Shown: positions 24,601 through 32,393 of the stretch, one piece after another
Layout: each line of letters begins with the position of its first letter
How positions within the stretch are numbered: the first letter of the stretch is position 1
DNA from: G965279335 sp965279285
GTDB taxonomy: Bacteria; Pseudomonadota; Gammaproteobacteria; DSM-16500
Direction of reading: 5' to 3'
Assembly (NCBI GenBank): GCA_965279285.1
Contig: OZ257148.1
Location: 1,612,001 to 1,676,000, forward strand
Length of the DNA stretch: 64,000 nucleotides
The notes under the pieces: generated by a model
The model's input: the letters and a program-made list of their open reading frames with translations, nothing else
Told to the model about the DNA's origin: nothing
Database searches by the model: none
Translations under genes and position numbers: made by a program

Positions 24601-25676
24601 CGGGAGGTTTGTTAGATGCTAATTATCACACAGGAGATTTACGTGCTTGGTTAAAAGCGGGAGCGGATTTTCTGATTGAATGGCATCCTTATCATTATGA
24701 AGCGAGTATTGGTGTAAATATTGGTGCTTCTTATCGCTTGAATTTACTCTTTACCAGTGTGACAGTCAGTATACAAACTGGAGCTGATTTAGAAATTTGG
24801 GGCCCACCCACAGGAGGAAAAGCCCATATCGATTGGACAATTATTTCATTTACCATTTCATTTGGTGAACCAAGAGCAGATAAACCTGCTATTGGATGGG
24901 ATGAATTTTGTAAGTTATTACCGTCGGAAGAAAATACTGTTGTTGATTCAAAAGATGACGCTAAGCGCAAATTTTTAAGCATCCAGATTGAGGATGGATT
25001 AAGCCAACAAACGAATGATAAGACATGGATCGTGCGACCTGATGAATTTAAGTTTCATACCGAATCAACTATTCCAATTACAGCAGCTAGCCTCAATAAA
25101 GCGGATCTTGCTGATGATGAAGGAAAGCAAGAGGGCGAGATTATTCGTATTAAACCAATGCGCACACAACAGCTTTCGCATGTTCACAAGGTCACCATAA
25201 CTTCGGATAGTAGGACAGCAGAAGCTCCAACGTTTTTATCTCGTATAGTTAAGCGCAGTGTGCCTGAAGCTATGTGGGGTGAAGCAAAATCAGAATCTAA
25301 ATCACTTATGGCTGATGTCTCCTTATTAACTAATCGTTGGGTAGGTGTAAATTTTCAAACCCAAGCGGCTAAACTTTCTAAAAATAAATCAGCGCCGATT
25401 AATATCAAAGAAAACCTTGGTTATATTACCCTCAAGCATGAAATCATTGGATTGACGCAACTAGAACAACCAATACCTCAAACAGATAATGAAAAAAATC
25501 AAGCAGTGGCTAAGATCAATAATCCATCCGTTCATGTTCAACGTACTACGATTGTAACTAGCCTCGAAAAGTTAGGTTTTTTTACCAAAACAAATTTTCC
25601 GTTGAATTCTGATATGAGTCGTATGAAGGGTAAGCTTTCTCATGTTTTGCTGGAACAAGTACTTGTCCTTAAATAA
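18663..25676 (+). CDS. Giant metallo-beta-lactamase-fold / DUF6603-like protein
   Basis: The product is 2337 residues; AGGGG stands before the ATG. The N-terminal 330 residues are a ComEC-like metallo-beta-lactamase fold with all metal motifs: HPHDDH (His82, His84, Asp86, His87), Asp208 in FTGDS and the His pair in VPHHGS (about 235-236). That implies a hydrolase, perhaps acting on phosphodiesters. The rest is mostly beta-rich and repetitive: about 860-1550 has recurring blocks of the type L-P-L-x-G-x-L-x-L-P. About 1620-2070 matches my memory of the DUF6603 family (SGLGLGYKAGNVNIAGSFL, PFGGPPFFFVTGFSLGFGYN, SPNSYVITPDCHLTGGFAFY), found in bacteria and fungi with no known role. There is no signal peptide. 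It heads a set of four giant genes with gaps of only 25-35 bases. Confidence 0.7.
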   Translation: MPTRLHVIYAGRGDAMIIEHDNEDKINPVKKIYLLDTGPLGYRHGDNKEAPYYKYYMSALKNILERVRPNEPLKLDGIVISHPHDDHFGGLEKILQGLPPTKADLGKAEYPYDFRGPLLIPIESSTKKQKQKIYRTIERCKFKASRSADGDEKTYIAEMDEFIFNEVKKQVYTDRPLLNKNYSVDTSYYNFQSILMYHKLTRMVFTGDSVGHLIAPFIKKNHTVKTPIPIFKVPHHGSLRNSQLVESAKLVSIDAAHIYGMWVVSQYMTNNKRESEFVTKYDKNPANKKHAEISIFDNTNSNSFIEQAVKILETIITMKPIFSKTHGIDFDVALNRFHEKADELAKRAQSVKFDPKGYNINSKTITADVFKPIWTEFAKKIKEIRQPKEGMRTRNEEAKLDAERGVIDPRVTLFLNNNNLSSFYLKYFAFNNIVAFYKAFNADNYVISANKTYAHPSVLTIAGIAKAAQENQRQVNILVTSGQSVDLEGVNNHLTEVKADKIGEPTMLNRYVRIYYPKCAVMDLSSDKKVLKKSLSQDFHELTITTAKEDLKWLKNKMEGKGGLSKLVKFQEALQIKIDQYFLAYDNGTFAPKAERSYFTASEQVTSNPYISSVKFTTKKLDAKLEIDAKAEDFDCEITLITAVEPNNFNLRIPSKGYIQLISHPSPSVNFVNSQQQATIVTIQSAENKFLPSSIEIEGSGLYLNLTGDYVPGRNPDPDTRKVFFSTTPQYFRKQQSSNGSNYLRYTSDADANPKSPSAYFWGEVIKDDESNSYECKLSLSIKKEPSRQDYNQYILYDAENNTAALGGEEALGSDALVGSVVFQQRRRVAASHRIRTKQPAISSARSSLPTTLSALAETKLTANTNLREYLTSIQIEHNIQEKLTLADFLIYFTGNTVTATNLITRIPWPLISAGLPDWQVILNGSFIESIPTLTGGLRIPKASIIINVPKDKADIELPILKQKLVFTGISLDFTNVGLDNMELKLSASIVIADIKFKATMILTDENSKFELVLQDKNETTDSSEKVLGTSISEFRKLVPDSLGIGSSPLSSLGLSISQPVKGSNTCVLDSIFFTAQLKSLSNFLPWGLTLPDNSEIYIRIFNPLDSTLRRAGVDLQCKFLVANKTKTIATEVRIWPLIAANDYECTLNINSKLGNLDPACTLEEILEAVHLKEHFDTLSNGLPCLKNLVNSFEFEALTISTEFPALKTASREFSLSVYVPQLTIIPGKVELNSISLSLDYAKVASAKDGTWSGSFDTNVLLDKKYLVAVSCKTPTKDYPGSLDLKNYDSKFTITAFLEIFKLPISGVPIIGELFSSIQLTDATIMLSGENYSIASANFNFNVDSIEMGGLTLPEADIKVEWDEKSTAFSIESSFNNMMLTLTFESNKNEVKNSIVEGTLTSMGDVALNLTNLIKEMGINLPLPEIEIKLDKVSLKHYLESKITIYDITVSGVTAKLVVFPSDGKNKALCNLNLGLPTTVKLPLVGDLSLPIEAVRVLLSADIKDTDITFLKKNMLQVDFTTLNLSSKDEKGVAGIKLIMALKEGFTSNKDPIVLMMGGASAKPDESTESDDSKMVRAETRGIQPFIDIKDEKALVPVIPSRKPKLKDSAETPTTANSTPPKWININKAIGPLNVRRIGVNYYDKKLWVLLDSDLMLGPITLTLDGLGGGFKLDKVEMPEFTISGLGLGYKAGNVNIAGSFLKALMPPEGLKDFYRGTATITAESFNVAAMGSYAKFIEGDRVSLFVFASMNRPFGGPPFFFVTGFSLGFGYNQRLRIPTIEEVVDFPLIQGSADPIASVSEGTDLIAVQDKLFNTSPPWLEAKAGEMWFAAGINFTTFKVIETKALAVATIEQDFQLTILGRSKMQLPKVGKPMAYVELGLEAIFNPTRGFLGMSALLSPNSYVITPDCHLTGGFAFYNWFKGEHAGDFVLTLGGYHPSYIPPPHYPKVPRLGFKWNVSSEVNLTGEAYFALTPSAVMAGGLLDANYHTGDLRAWLKAGADFLIEWHPYHYEASIGVNIGASYRLNLLFTSVTVSIQTGADLEIWGPPTGGKAHIDWTIISFTISFGEPRADKPAIGWDEFCKLLPSEENTVVDSKDDAKRKFLSIQIEDGLSQQTNDKTWIVRPDEFKFHTESTIPITAASLNKADLADDEGKQEGEIIRIKPMRTQQLSHVHKVTITSDSRTAEAPTFLSRIVKRSVPEAMWGEAKSESKSLMADVSLLTNRWVGVNFQTQAAKLSKNKSAPINIKENLGYITLKHEIIGLTQLEQPIPQTDNEKNQAVAKINNPSVHVQRTTIVTSLEKLGFFTKTNFPLNSDMSRMKGKLSHVLLEQVLVLK

Positions 25677-25701
25677 ATGTTAGCGAAGGAGTGATGATCA
25701 T

Positions 25702-26103
25702 ATGTTAGGACAGAAAAAAAGAAATCGTTTTTTTGCCTTAAAAAATAAGGGCAAAAATTTACGAGAGACTGGTAGTACATTACCTAAACTTCCTATAGGT
25801 CAAATTCAATTTTATGACAGTTATCATCCAGCGTTAGACGATGGGCTTTATACCATCAAAGTTGAACCTGAATTAACGGAAGTTAAATCTAGCTTAATAC
25901 CTGTGTCATTAGGAGCAGACACTAAAAATGATCCCAATAAAGAAGTAATGACGCAGAAATTTTTTGTGAATGGTCCTCGTTTTGCCTATCACCGGATGAT
26001 ATTCATGCAATATCTCCAGCGCCGCAAAGTATTGGAGAATTTGATACTCACCTTCCCAGTATTGTATTTAACAAACGCGTATTGCCTTGGGAGCGAAAGC
26101 TAG
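25702..26103 (+). pseudogene. 5' part of a frameshifted giant gene
   Basis: AAGGAG (25685-25690) precedes the ATG. The first 94 residues (to about 25985) are the true N-terminus and end with KFFVNGPRF. After that the frame is wrong: the neighbouring frame continues LSPDDIHAISPAPQSIGEFD, then THLPSIVFNKRVLPWERKL, and runs on into the ORF ending at 30119. One base has been lost near 25984-25987. The tail after residue 95 in this frame is an artefact. If the base is restored, the gene runs 25702-30119 and encodes about 1472 residues. Confidence 0.7.
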
Positions 26104-29100
26104 ATCAAAGCAAACCGGAAATACCCTGGTTTGCGTTGTTGGTTTTTACCGAAGATGAGTTGCGATTGGAAAAACCCTTAGAACCAACGAGCACGGGAAG
26201 TGTGACGGTAGCTATTAACTCTTTTCTTGAAGCATCCAAATCCAAGCAAAATTTAAAGCCAGTTGTAAATATCACAGAGCCTGTTGAAAGAAGGCTTTAC
26301 GGATTAGATGTAAAAGTAACCGATAATAAATCTGATTCACTAATCTGTAATACAGTCACCTTACCTTATGATTTATTTTACAAGATAGCGCCCGATCTTA
26401 ATAAAGACCTCCCTTATCTGGCGCATTGCCGGCAAATTAATACTGGAGATAAGGAAGTTTTAGGATTAAAAGATGATGGTTGGTTTTCGGTGATAATCGC
26501 AAACCGCTTTCCTAAAGCAATGAAGAGTTGTTATGTTGAAATTGTTTCAAAGAAACCACTCAATCCACTACCTAACGGCTACATTGTTTTCAACGAAGCG
26601 AAATCTTGGCAACTAATAAGATATGATGAAAATGGAAAAGAATGTACCCCACCAATAAATATTGTGGAACTCTCGGGATTGCAAGGTGAGTTCACTAAAC
26701 TTCAAGCCGAACTTAATGAATTAAATGCAAAACGTGAATCACAAAAATTACCTAAACTATCTCTGGAAAATTTGTCAAATACACATAAAGCAAAAATTAA
26801 AAGTATTATCCGCGCGTATCATGATCAAAAATTTCCTAACGATAAACCAAAATCGGTTAGGAATATTGTCCATTTGGTTTCGCTGGAAGGATGTAAAGAG
26901 CTTTTAGCAGTAAACAACACACCAGATGAAAAAAAGACGATTCAACTTTTATCATTAGCAAGTTGGTCTTTTATCTGCTTGCCAGAGCCACAAGAAAATT
27001 TTGGTATATTGATGACGCAAATGATGGAAGATCCGCAGATGGGTGATGATAGCAAAAATATCCCCTTATTACGTTTTTTGCCTAAATCAGACGATGCAAA
27101 GAACCTTTCGCCTGATGTACAAAATCGTTTTACTAATGGTTATCTTCCTGTTGCCTATACGGTTCGTACAGGGGAGAAAACTATGGCATGGTATCGGGGC
27201 CCTTTCATACCTGGCAAAGTAAGCTCCTTACCAACATTACCTCTTGTATCGAGAACTGGATCGGGTTTTATGATCTATGATGAGAAGACAGGAATTTTTG
27301 ATGTCTCTTATGCTACTGCGTGGCAATTGGGACAATCGCTTGCATTAACAGATGCGCATTTTGCCCAAATGTTGGTTGAATTACGTTGGCAGGAAAGTAA
27401 TCGTCTTGACGCTGCTCTTGCCGCGCAGGATAAAAGCAGCACAGAAGAGAGTACAACAGGGAATGAAAACGCACCGAAAAAACTCTCTTTACGGCAACAT
27501 AAATCGAATTTCTTTAAACATATTAACTCGCTTGCCTCTCTTAAAAATTTGATGGGACGAAAACCTTCAGTGCTTACTGTTCCTGCAGCGTCAACAACTG
27601 CAACAGGAGTTGCAGTTGTTGATACTAAAGCAGATGATAAAAACTCATCCGGTAAAACTGCTCCAGTGCTAGGTCGTGTGCAGCGTCTTAAACTTACTCC
27701 TGAGGAACGAGTAAAGCTTCAACAGGATAAAATTAAAAGTGCTGATTATTCCATTGCTATACCTACAGAGATTCAGGATTGGTTAGCGCAATTGCGTCAT
27801 CTGGTTGGCTTACCTTTTCATTACCTGGTATCCGATGAAAAATTATTACCAATGGAATCTATTCGCTTTTTTTATATCGATACGAATTGGCTGAATACGC
27901 TCACAAAAGGAGTTTTGAGCATTGGTGTTCACAGTGATCATCATCACAATATGAATGGCGTAATATTTAATCAGCTTAAAAAAATATATGATTCATCTGA
28001 TCCAGTATTTGGTTTTTTGTTACGTTCTGCTGTGGTATCCAGTTTGCCAGGATTAGCTATTCGGGCTGATGAAAATATAAAAGATCCGACGGTTAATGTC
28101 ACACGTCAAGAAAGATTATCATCGAATGTTTTATTATGTTTATTTGATGGTGTGCCACAACAAATTAGCATCTGTGAACCTCAGGAACAACTAAGTTTTG
28201 GTGTGTCGGGTGATGGGCTCGATACTGGATTCATTGAGTTGCGCGAACTTGATGAAAAAATAGGTGCAGGTAAGCAAAAATTTTCTGAAGATGAGAAAAA
28301 TCAACTTCCCATTATTACTTTCTTTCGTGAGCCTGGATCTCGCGTGTTAGATTTTTTAAAGATACGCGATACATTGAGCGGAAAAGAAAAATTAGATAAA
28401 AACCCTCTTACCACTTCAGATTTAGCAGTGCAATTAATTCGATCTCCTGAAGAAGTTACTTTTAAGATGGCACCCAACCATTCGAGTATTGCTAACTTTA
28501 CCGTGAACAATAAAATTAATACTGGTGAACAAGTGGTATTTCGTTGGCAGGTTGTTGATGTTCATCACTGTGCTTTATTTAACACTAAAAATAATAGTTC
28601 TGTTCGGGATAACATAGTACCGGATGAAAAAGGCTGGTGTGATTTTCAGATGTCATCTAATGACACTGCTATTTATTATGTGGAAGGCTATGATAAAAAT
28701 AATGTGCCTGTAGCAAAATCAGATATACTAAGTGTTCGGGTGTTAAAACATCCTAGCCTTGTCAACTTTACTGTGAACAATAAAATTAATGCTGGTGAAC
28801 AAGTGGTATTTCGTTGGCAGGTTGTTGATGTTCATCACTGTGCTTTATTCAATACTCAGGATAATAGTTCTGTTGGGAATAAAATCGTACCGGATGAAAA
28901 AGGTTTGTGTAGTTTTCTGATGTCCCCTAATGACACGGCTAGTTATTATGTAGAAGGCTATGATGACAATAATATTTGTGCGGTAAAATCAAATATCTTA
29001 CGTGTTCAGGTGGATTATGCTATACGAAAAATTACTATTCCGAGTAAAGGATCTCAAACAAGATCTACTTCGGTAGGAAAATTAGAACTAAGTGATTCCT

Positions 29101-30119
29101 ATTTGTATGCATTAGATGTTGGGCATGATGGTATTTCGATAATAAACACACGTAAGAACTCTTATGTGCACAGTATAAATATAGGAATTATCCATGATTT
29201 TGTGCTGAGTGCAAAAGGCAAGCTATATGTGATCTATTTGGATTTTGGCAGTAAAAATAATACTGTTTCAGTAATTTCTGTAGCAGATATATCCTCTATA
29301 AAGTTAGTGCAAATGATTGGTGTAAAAAACACTCCTACTGCGATGGTGCTGAATGCAGATGGCTCCCTACTATATATAGCCAATGGTACGAAAGGCGATA
29401 TTTCAGTAATAAATACAATAAATGGCAAAACGATAAATGAAATTAAGGAAGCAAATCCAGTAGACATAATGTTGCTGAGCCCAACCAGCCACCGCCTTTA
29501 TGTAGCTTTTTTTGGTATTTCATCGGTTTCATTCATTGACACGGTAAATTACCAATTAATACGCAAGATTCACGTAGGGGCTGAGATTATCGCTTTGAAA
29601 TTGAATTTAGATGGTTCTCTACTATATGTCGTGAGTGATTACAACAAAAACATTTCGGTAATAAATACAAACACTGGGCAAATAAAAAATACAATTCCAA
29701 TAGGAGATGGCCTAAAAGCAATAGCTCTTAGCCCAAATGGGCTTTGGTTATATATAGCAAATGAGAAAAATGCAAATATATCAGTTATGAATACGCAGAA
29801 TTATCAGATCGTAGCAACCGTTAAGGTCGGAATTAATCCTACGTGTTTGAAGCTAAACTCAGATGGTTCTAAGCTGTATATAAGTTGTAGAAACGAAGTT
29901 TATGTTATGAATTGTGAACCAGATGAATTAAAGCCAGAGGTAGCAGCCAGCCGCATATTAGTAAATGTGCCCCACCTATCAAGTTCACCTTATAGCAGTT
30001 TTGCGTCTCCAGTAGATAGTAAGCGCGATATGAAGAGTGATATGAAAAGTAATGGGGCTGCTGCTTCTGTTGCAACAGCTGCAGCTGCCTCACCCACACT
30101 TACATTAACTCCTTCTTGA
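26082..30119 (+). CDS. 3' part of the frameshifted giant gene: Ig-like repeats and YVTN beta-propeller
   Basis: The frame is open from about 25980; the TTG at 26082 is only the first formal start and is not a likely real one. The N-terminal part (PWFALLVFTEDEL, LPYLAHCRQINTGDKEVLGL, FTNGYLPVAYTVRTGEKTMA, WYRGPFIP) looks like a conserved family of unknown role that I associate with DUF6603 neighbourhoods. Two near-identical Ig-like repeats of about 90 residues follow (28480-29010; VNFTVNNKIN, VVFRWQVVDVHHCALFNT, YYVEGYD). Next is a YVTN/NHL-type propeller of six to seven blades (about 29080-29920; for example LSPNGLWLYIANEKN). The tail is Ala/Ser/Thr-rich and contains SSPYSSFASPVD. Repeated beta modules suggest binding to surfaces or proteins. 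A ribosome stalling or slippage origin of the frame change cannot be excluded. Confidence 0.65.
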   Translation: MPWERKLDQSKPEIPWFALLVFTEDELRLEKPLEPTSTGSVTVAINSFLEASKSKQNLKPVVNITEPVERRLYGLDVKVTDNKSDSLICNTVTLPYDLFYKIAPDLNKDLPYLAHCRQINTGDKEVLGLKDDGWFSVIIANRFPKAMKSCYVEIVSKKPLNPLPNGYIVFNEAKSWQLIRYDENGKECTPPINIVELSGLQGEFTKLQAELNELNAKRESQKLPKLSLENLSNTHKAKIKSIIRAYHDQKFPNDKPKSVRNIVHLVSLEGCKELLAVNNTPDEKKTIQLLSLASWSFICLPEPQENFGILMTQMMEDPQMGDDSKNIPLLRFLPKSDDAKNLSPDVQNRFTNGYLPVAYTVRTGEKTMAWYRGPFIPGKVSSLPTLPLVSRTGSGFMIYDEKTGIFDVSYATAWQLGQSLALTDAHFAQMLVELRWQESNRLDAALAAQDKSSTEESTTGNENAPKKLSLRQHKSNFFKHINSLASLKNLMGRKPSVLTVPAASTTATGVAVVDTKADDKNSSGKTAPVLGRVQRLKLTPEERVKLQQDKIKSADYSIAIPTEIQDWLAQLRHLVGLPFHYLVSDEKLLPMESIRFFYIDTNWLNTLTKGVLSIGVHSDHHHNMNGVIFNQLKKIYDSSDPVFGFLLRSAVVSSLPGLAIRADENIKDPTVNVTRQERLSSNVLLCLFDGVPQQISICEPQEQLSFGVSGDGLDTGFIELRELDEKIGAGKQKFSEDEKNQLPIITFFREPGSRVLDFLKIRDTLSGKEKLDKNPLTTSDLAVQLIRSPEEVTFKMAPNHSSIANFTVNNKINTGEQVVFRWQVVDVHHCALFNTKNNSSVRDNIVPDEKGWCDFQMSSNDTAIYYVEGYDKNNVPVAKSDILSVRVLKHPSLVNFTVNNKINAGEQVVFRWQVVDVHHCALFNTQDNSSVGNKIVPDEKGLCSFLMSPNDTASYYVEGYDDNNICAVKSNILRVQVDYAIRKITIPSKGSQTRSTSVGKLELSDSYLYALDVGHDGISIINTRKNSYVHSINIGIIHDFVLSAKGKLYVIYLDFGSKNNTVSVISVADISSIKLVQMIGVKNTPTAMVLNADGSLLYIANGTKGDISVINTINGKTINEIKEANPVDIMLLSPTSHRLYVAFFGISSVSFIDTVNYQLIRKIHVGAEIIALKLNLDGSLLYVVSDYNKNISVINTNTGQIKNTIPIGDGLKAIALSPNGLWLYIANEKNANISVMNTQNYQIVATVKVGINPTCLKLNSDGSKLYISCRNEVYVMNCEPDELKPEVAASRILVNVPHLSSSPYSSFASPVDSKRDMKSDMKSNGAAASVATAAAASPTLTLTPS

Positions 30120-30151
30120 ATCAATTAATAAATAGCATAGGAAATACCTAT

Positions 30152-32365
30152 ATGTTCACGACTAATACAACAACTGCTAGGCTTACTTCAAACGCTTTGC
30201 GGCTTGATTATCAGTTCACGCCGGAATCGATAGAAACTGGTAAAGATAATACAGAACTTACATTAACAATCACTGCTAATAAGATTAAAACCAAAGGCCC
30301 AGCTTTCCTGAAAGAGATTATTATTGCATTACCCATTGGTCAAAATGCTCAGGAATTTACCGCAGATGCAAGCAGTTTAACCTGCAGTATTAAAGATGAT
30401 GATTGTAAGTTTGAGTTGTTAGATCAACCTCAACTTCCTGAGACAGACAAGCTTGTACGCAATAAATATTATTTGCTTTCAGTTGCGCAACATACATGGC
30501 AACTTTTTTATGTAAATGATCTAAAAAATAAAGATAAAATGGAGATGGACGTTAAACAAATAGAGGCATTAAGTAACGTGTTACAAAACAAAGATAAAAA
30601 AAAATTATTGTCAACAGATCATGATGAAATAAAAAAAATTCTTGGAAAGACAAAAGGTGGTTTACGCAATCCTAAGGCACGTTATTTTATTAACCAAGCA
30701 TCCACTTTATTGGATATAACAAAATTACTTCACCCGACTAGGGTAGAGCCTAATACCCATCTTTTAATCCAAGATCCTCTTTGGCAACTTTTTTATGTTG
30801 ATAGTCTGAGAAAAACTCAAACAATTGATATTGGTAAAATTAAAGGGTTGCAGGAAATACTAAGAGACCAGACAGCTCGAGAGTTGTCAGATAGCGATCA
30901 AAAGAAGATTGAAAAAATTATAACGGACTATGATAGACACCTATATGGGTGGGTAGTAAATCCAGGAGAAGGTGCAGGAGAGTTTTCCATTAAAGCAATG
31001 TCGGGTCTTCCAAGAGTGATGACTACAGATGGGCTTGAAATTTTACTAAAAGGCAAAGCCAATGATAAATTAGGAACTTGTTATATAAGCATTAAAGAAA
31101 TTACCTGTACTGATGAAAAGAGAAATAGTTTAATTATAAAGCAAGAAGACTTTGCTGTACAGAAAGTAAATATACCAACTTATCTTAAAACTCCCGCTGT
31201 TATTAATTTTACAGTAGAGGATAAAATTGATGATGCAAAACCAGTAACTTTTAAATGGCAAGCTGTTGATATTGATCATTGCGCTTTATTTAACGCGCGT
31301 GATGATAGATTTATCCAAGACAAAATAATACCTAATAACGAAGGTGCGTGGAAAGCCGAGATTACACCAAACTTTACTACAAGTTATTATGTAGAAGGCT
31401 ATGACGTAAATAATAAGCGTGTAGCTAAGTCAGAAACTCTAGCAGTTCGCGTGCATTACAAAACGCATACAGTTGTTGGTGTGCTTAATGCAGGAGGTAA
31501 AAAAGCGATATTAAGTCCAGATGGATCTCGATTGTACATACAGGATGCGGAAAAAAATACCATTATGGTCATTGATACACCCAATACTTTAATGATAGCA
31601 ACAGCTAATCAGAATGATATAAGGGAGCCCATTTTATCTCTACTAAAAAAGGATTCTCAATTAAATAAAATAATAAGTAATGGTTCTCGATCATACGCTA
31701 TAGATGATTCTAAAAATGATATTAACATTACGGTGACTGATGATACTAGAACAAAAGTAGTAATAGATATTAAAATGGATTATTTTGAATATCTTAAAAA
31801 AATTGTTAATGATGTTACAGAGTTTCAGGGAAAAATTAATAAACTTAAAGAGGAAACAAAGGTTAGTGATGCTGAGGATCTTAAATTATTATTTAACAAG
31901 ATATGTGAGTCTTTTTTAATTATTGTCAAGAGCTGGGGTCATAGTATGACGGGCCTCCGCGATTCGAGTTATGACCATGAAATCGGCAAAATCAACTTAG
32001 CGATAGAAGAAGCTATCAAAGCACTTACAATAAAAAAATTTGAAGAATTTATTATTTATGGATCATCCGAAAAAATTCTTGAGGCAGTAAATACTGCTAA
32101 AAGAACTTTTATAGAATCTTTGTATTTATTGCTAAGTCAAAATTCCCATTGGTTGTGTGTGATTAGCAGTAACAACATTGCTATTATAGCCTGTCCGGAA
32201 GCAATAAAAACTAAAGATCTAAATCCTATTCGATTATCAAGTTCTTCTAATAGCAGTTTTGCGTCTCCGATAGATAATAACCGCGATATAAAGAGTGATA
32301 TGAAAAGTAATGAAACTGCTGCTACCGCTGCTGCCTCTGCATCAACTCCTACATTAACTCATTAG
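30152..32365 (+). CDS. Cassette protein with two helical YY/F modules, Ig-like domain and degenerate propeller
   Basis: I start it at the ATG at 30152, which has TAGGAAA about ten bases upstream, giving 737 residues; a TTG at 30116 overlaps the previous stop codon but has no better site. Two copies of a module of about 60 residues (WQLFYVNDL...I..L....LS...IKKIL and WQLFYVDSLRKTQTIDIGKI...) lie near residues 110-170 and 205-270. An Ig-like domain near 355-435 (VINFTVEDKIDDAKPVTFKW, WQAVDIDHCALFNARDD) is a diverged copy of those in the preceding gene, followed by a single propeller blade. The middle to end is helical and coiled, and the tail (SSSNSSFASPIDNNRDIKSD) repeats that of the gene before. 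It therefore seems a shortened paralogue of its neighbour. The function is unknown. Confidence 0.65.
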   Translation: MFTTNTTTARLTSNALRLDYQFTPESIETGKDNTELTLTITANKIKTKGPAFLKEIIIALPIGQNAQEFTADASSLTCSIKDDDCKFELLDQPQLPETDKLVRNKYYLLSVAQHTWQLFYVNDLKNKDKMEMDVKQIEALSNVLQNKDKKKLLSTDHDEIKKILGKTKGGLRNPKARYFINQASTLLDITKLLHPTRVEPNTHLLIQDPLWQLFYVDSLRKTQTIDIGKIKGLQEILRDQTARELSDSDQKKIEKIITDYDRHLYGWVVNPGEGAGEFSIKAMSGLPRVMTTDGLEILLKGKANDKLGTCYISIKEITCTDEKRNSLIIKQEDFAVQKVNIPTYLKTPAVINFTVEDKIDDAKPVTFKWQAVDIDHCALFNARDDRFIQDKIIPNNEGAWKAEITPNFTTSYYVEGYDVNNKRVAKSETLAVRVHYKTHTVVGVLNAGGKKAILSPDGSRLYIQDAEKNTIMVIDTPNTLMIATANQNDIREPILSLLKKDSQLNKIISNGSRSYAIDDSKNDINITVTDDTRTKVVIDIKMDYFEYLKKIVNDVTEFQGKINKLKEETKVSDAEDLKLLFNKICESFLIIVKSWGHSMTGLRDSSYDHEIGKINLAIEEAIKALTIKKFEEFIIYGSSEKILEAVNTAKRTFIESLYLLLSQNSHWLCVISSNNIAIIACPEAIKTKDLNPIRLSSSSNSSFASPIDNNRDIKSDMKSNETAATAAASASTPTLTH

Positions 32366-32393
32366 TTAAAATTATCACCATAAGGAAATATTT

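Noticed and set aside
30116..30151. TTG start overlapping the previous stop for the third cassette gene
   Set aside because: The ATG at 30152 has a proper ribosome site; the TTG has none and its extra residues look random.
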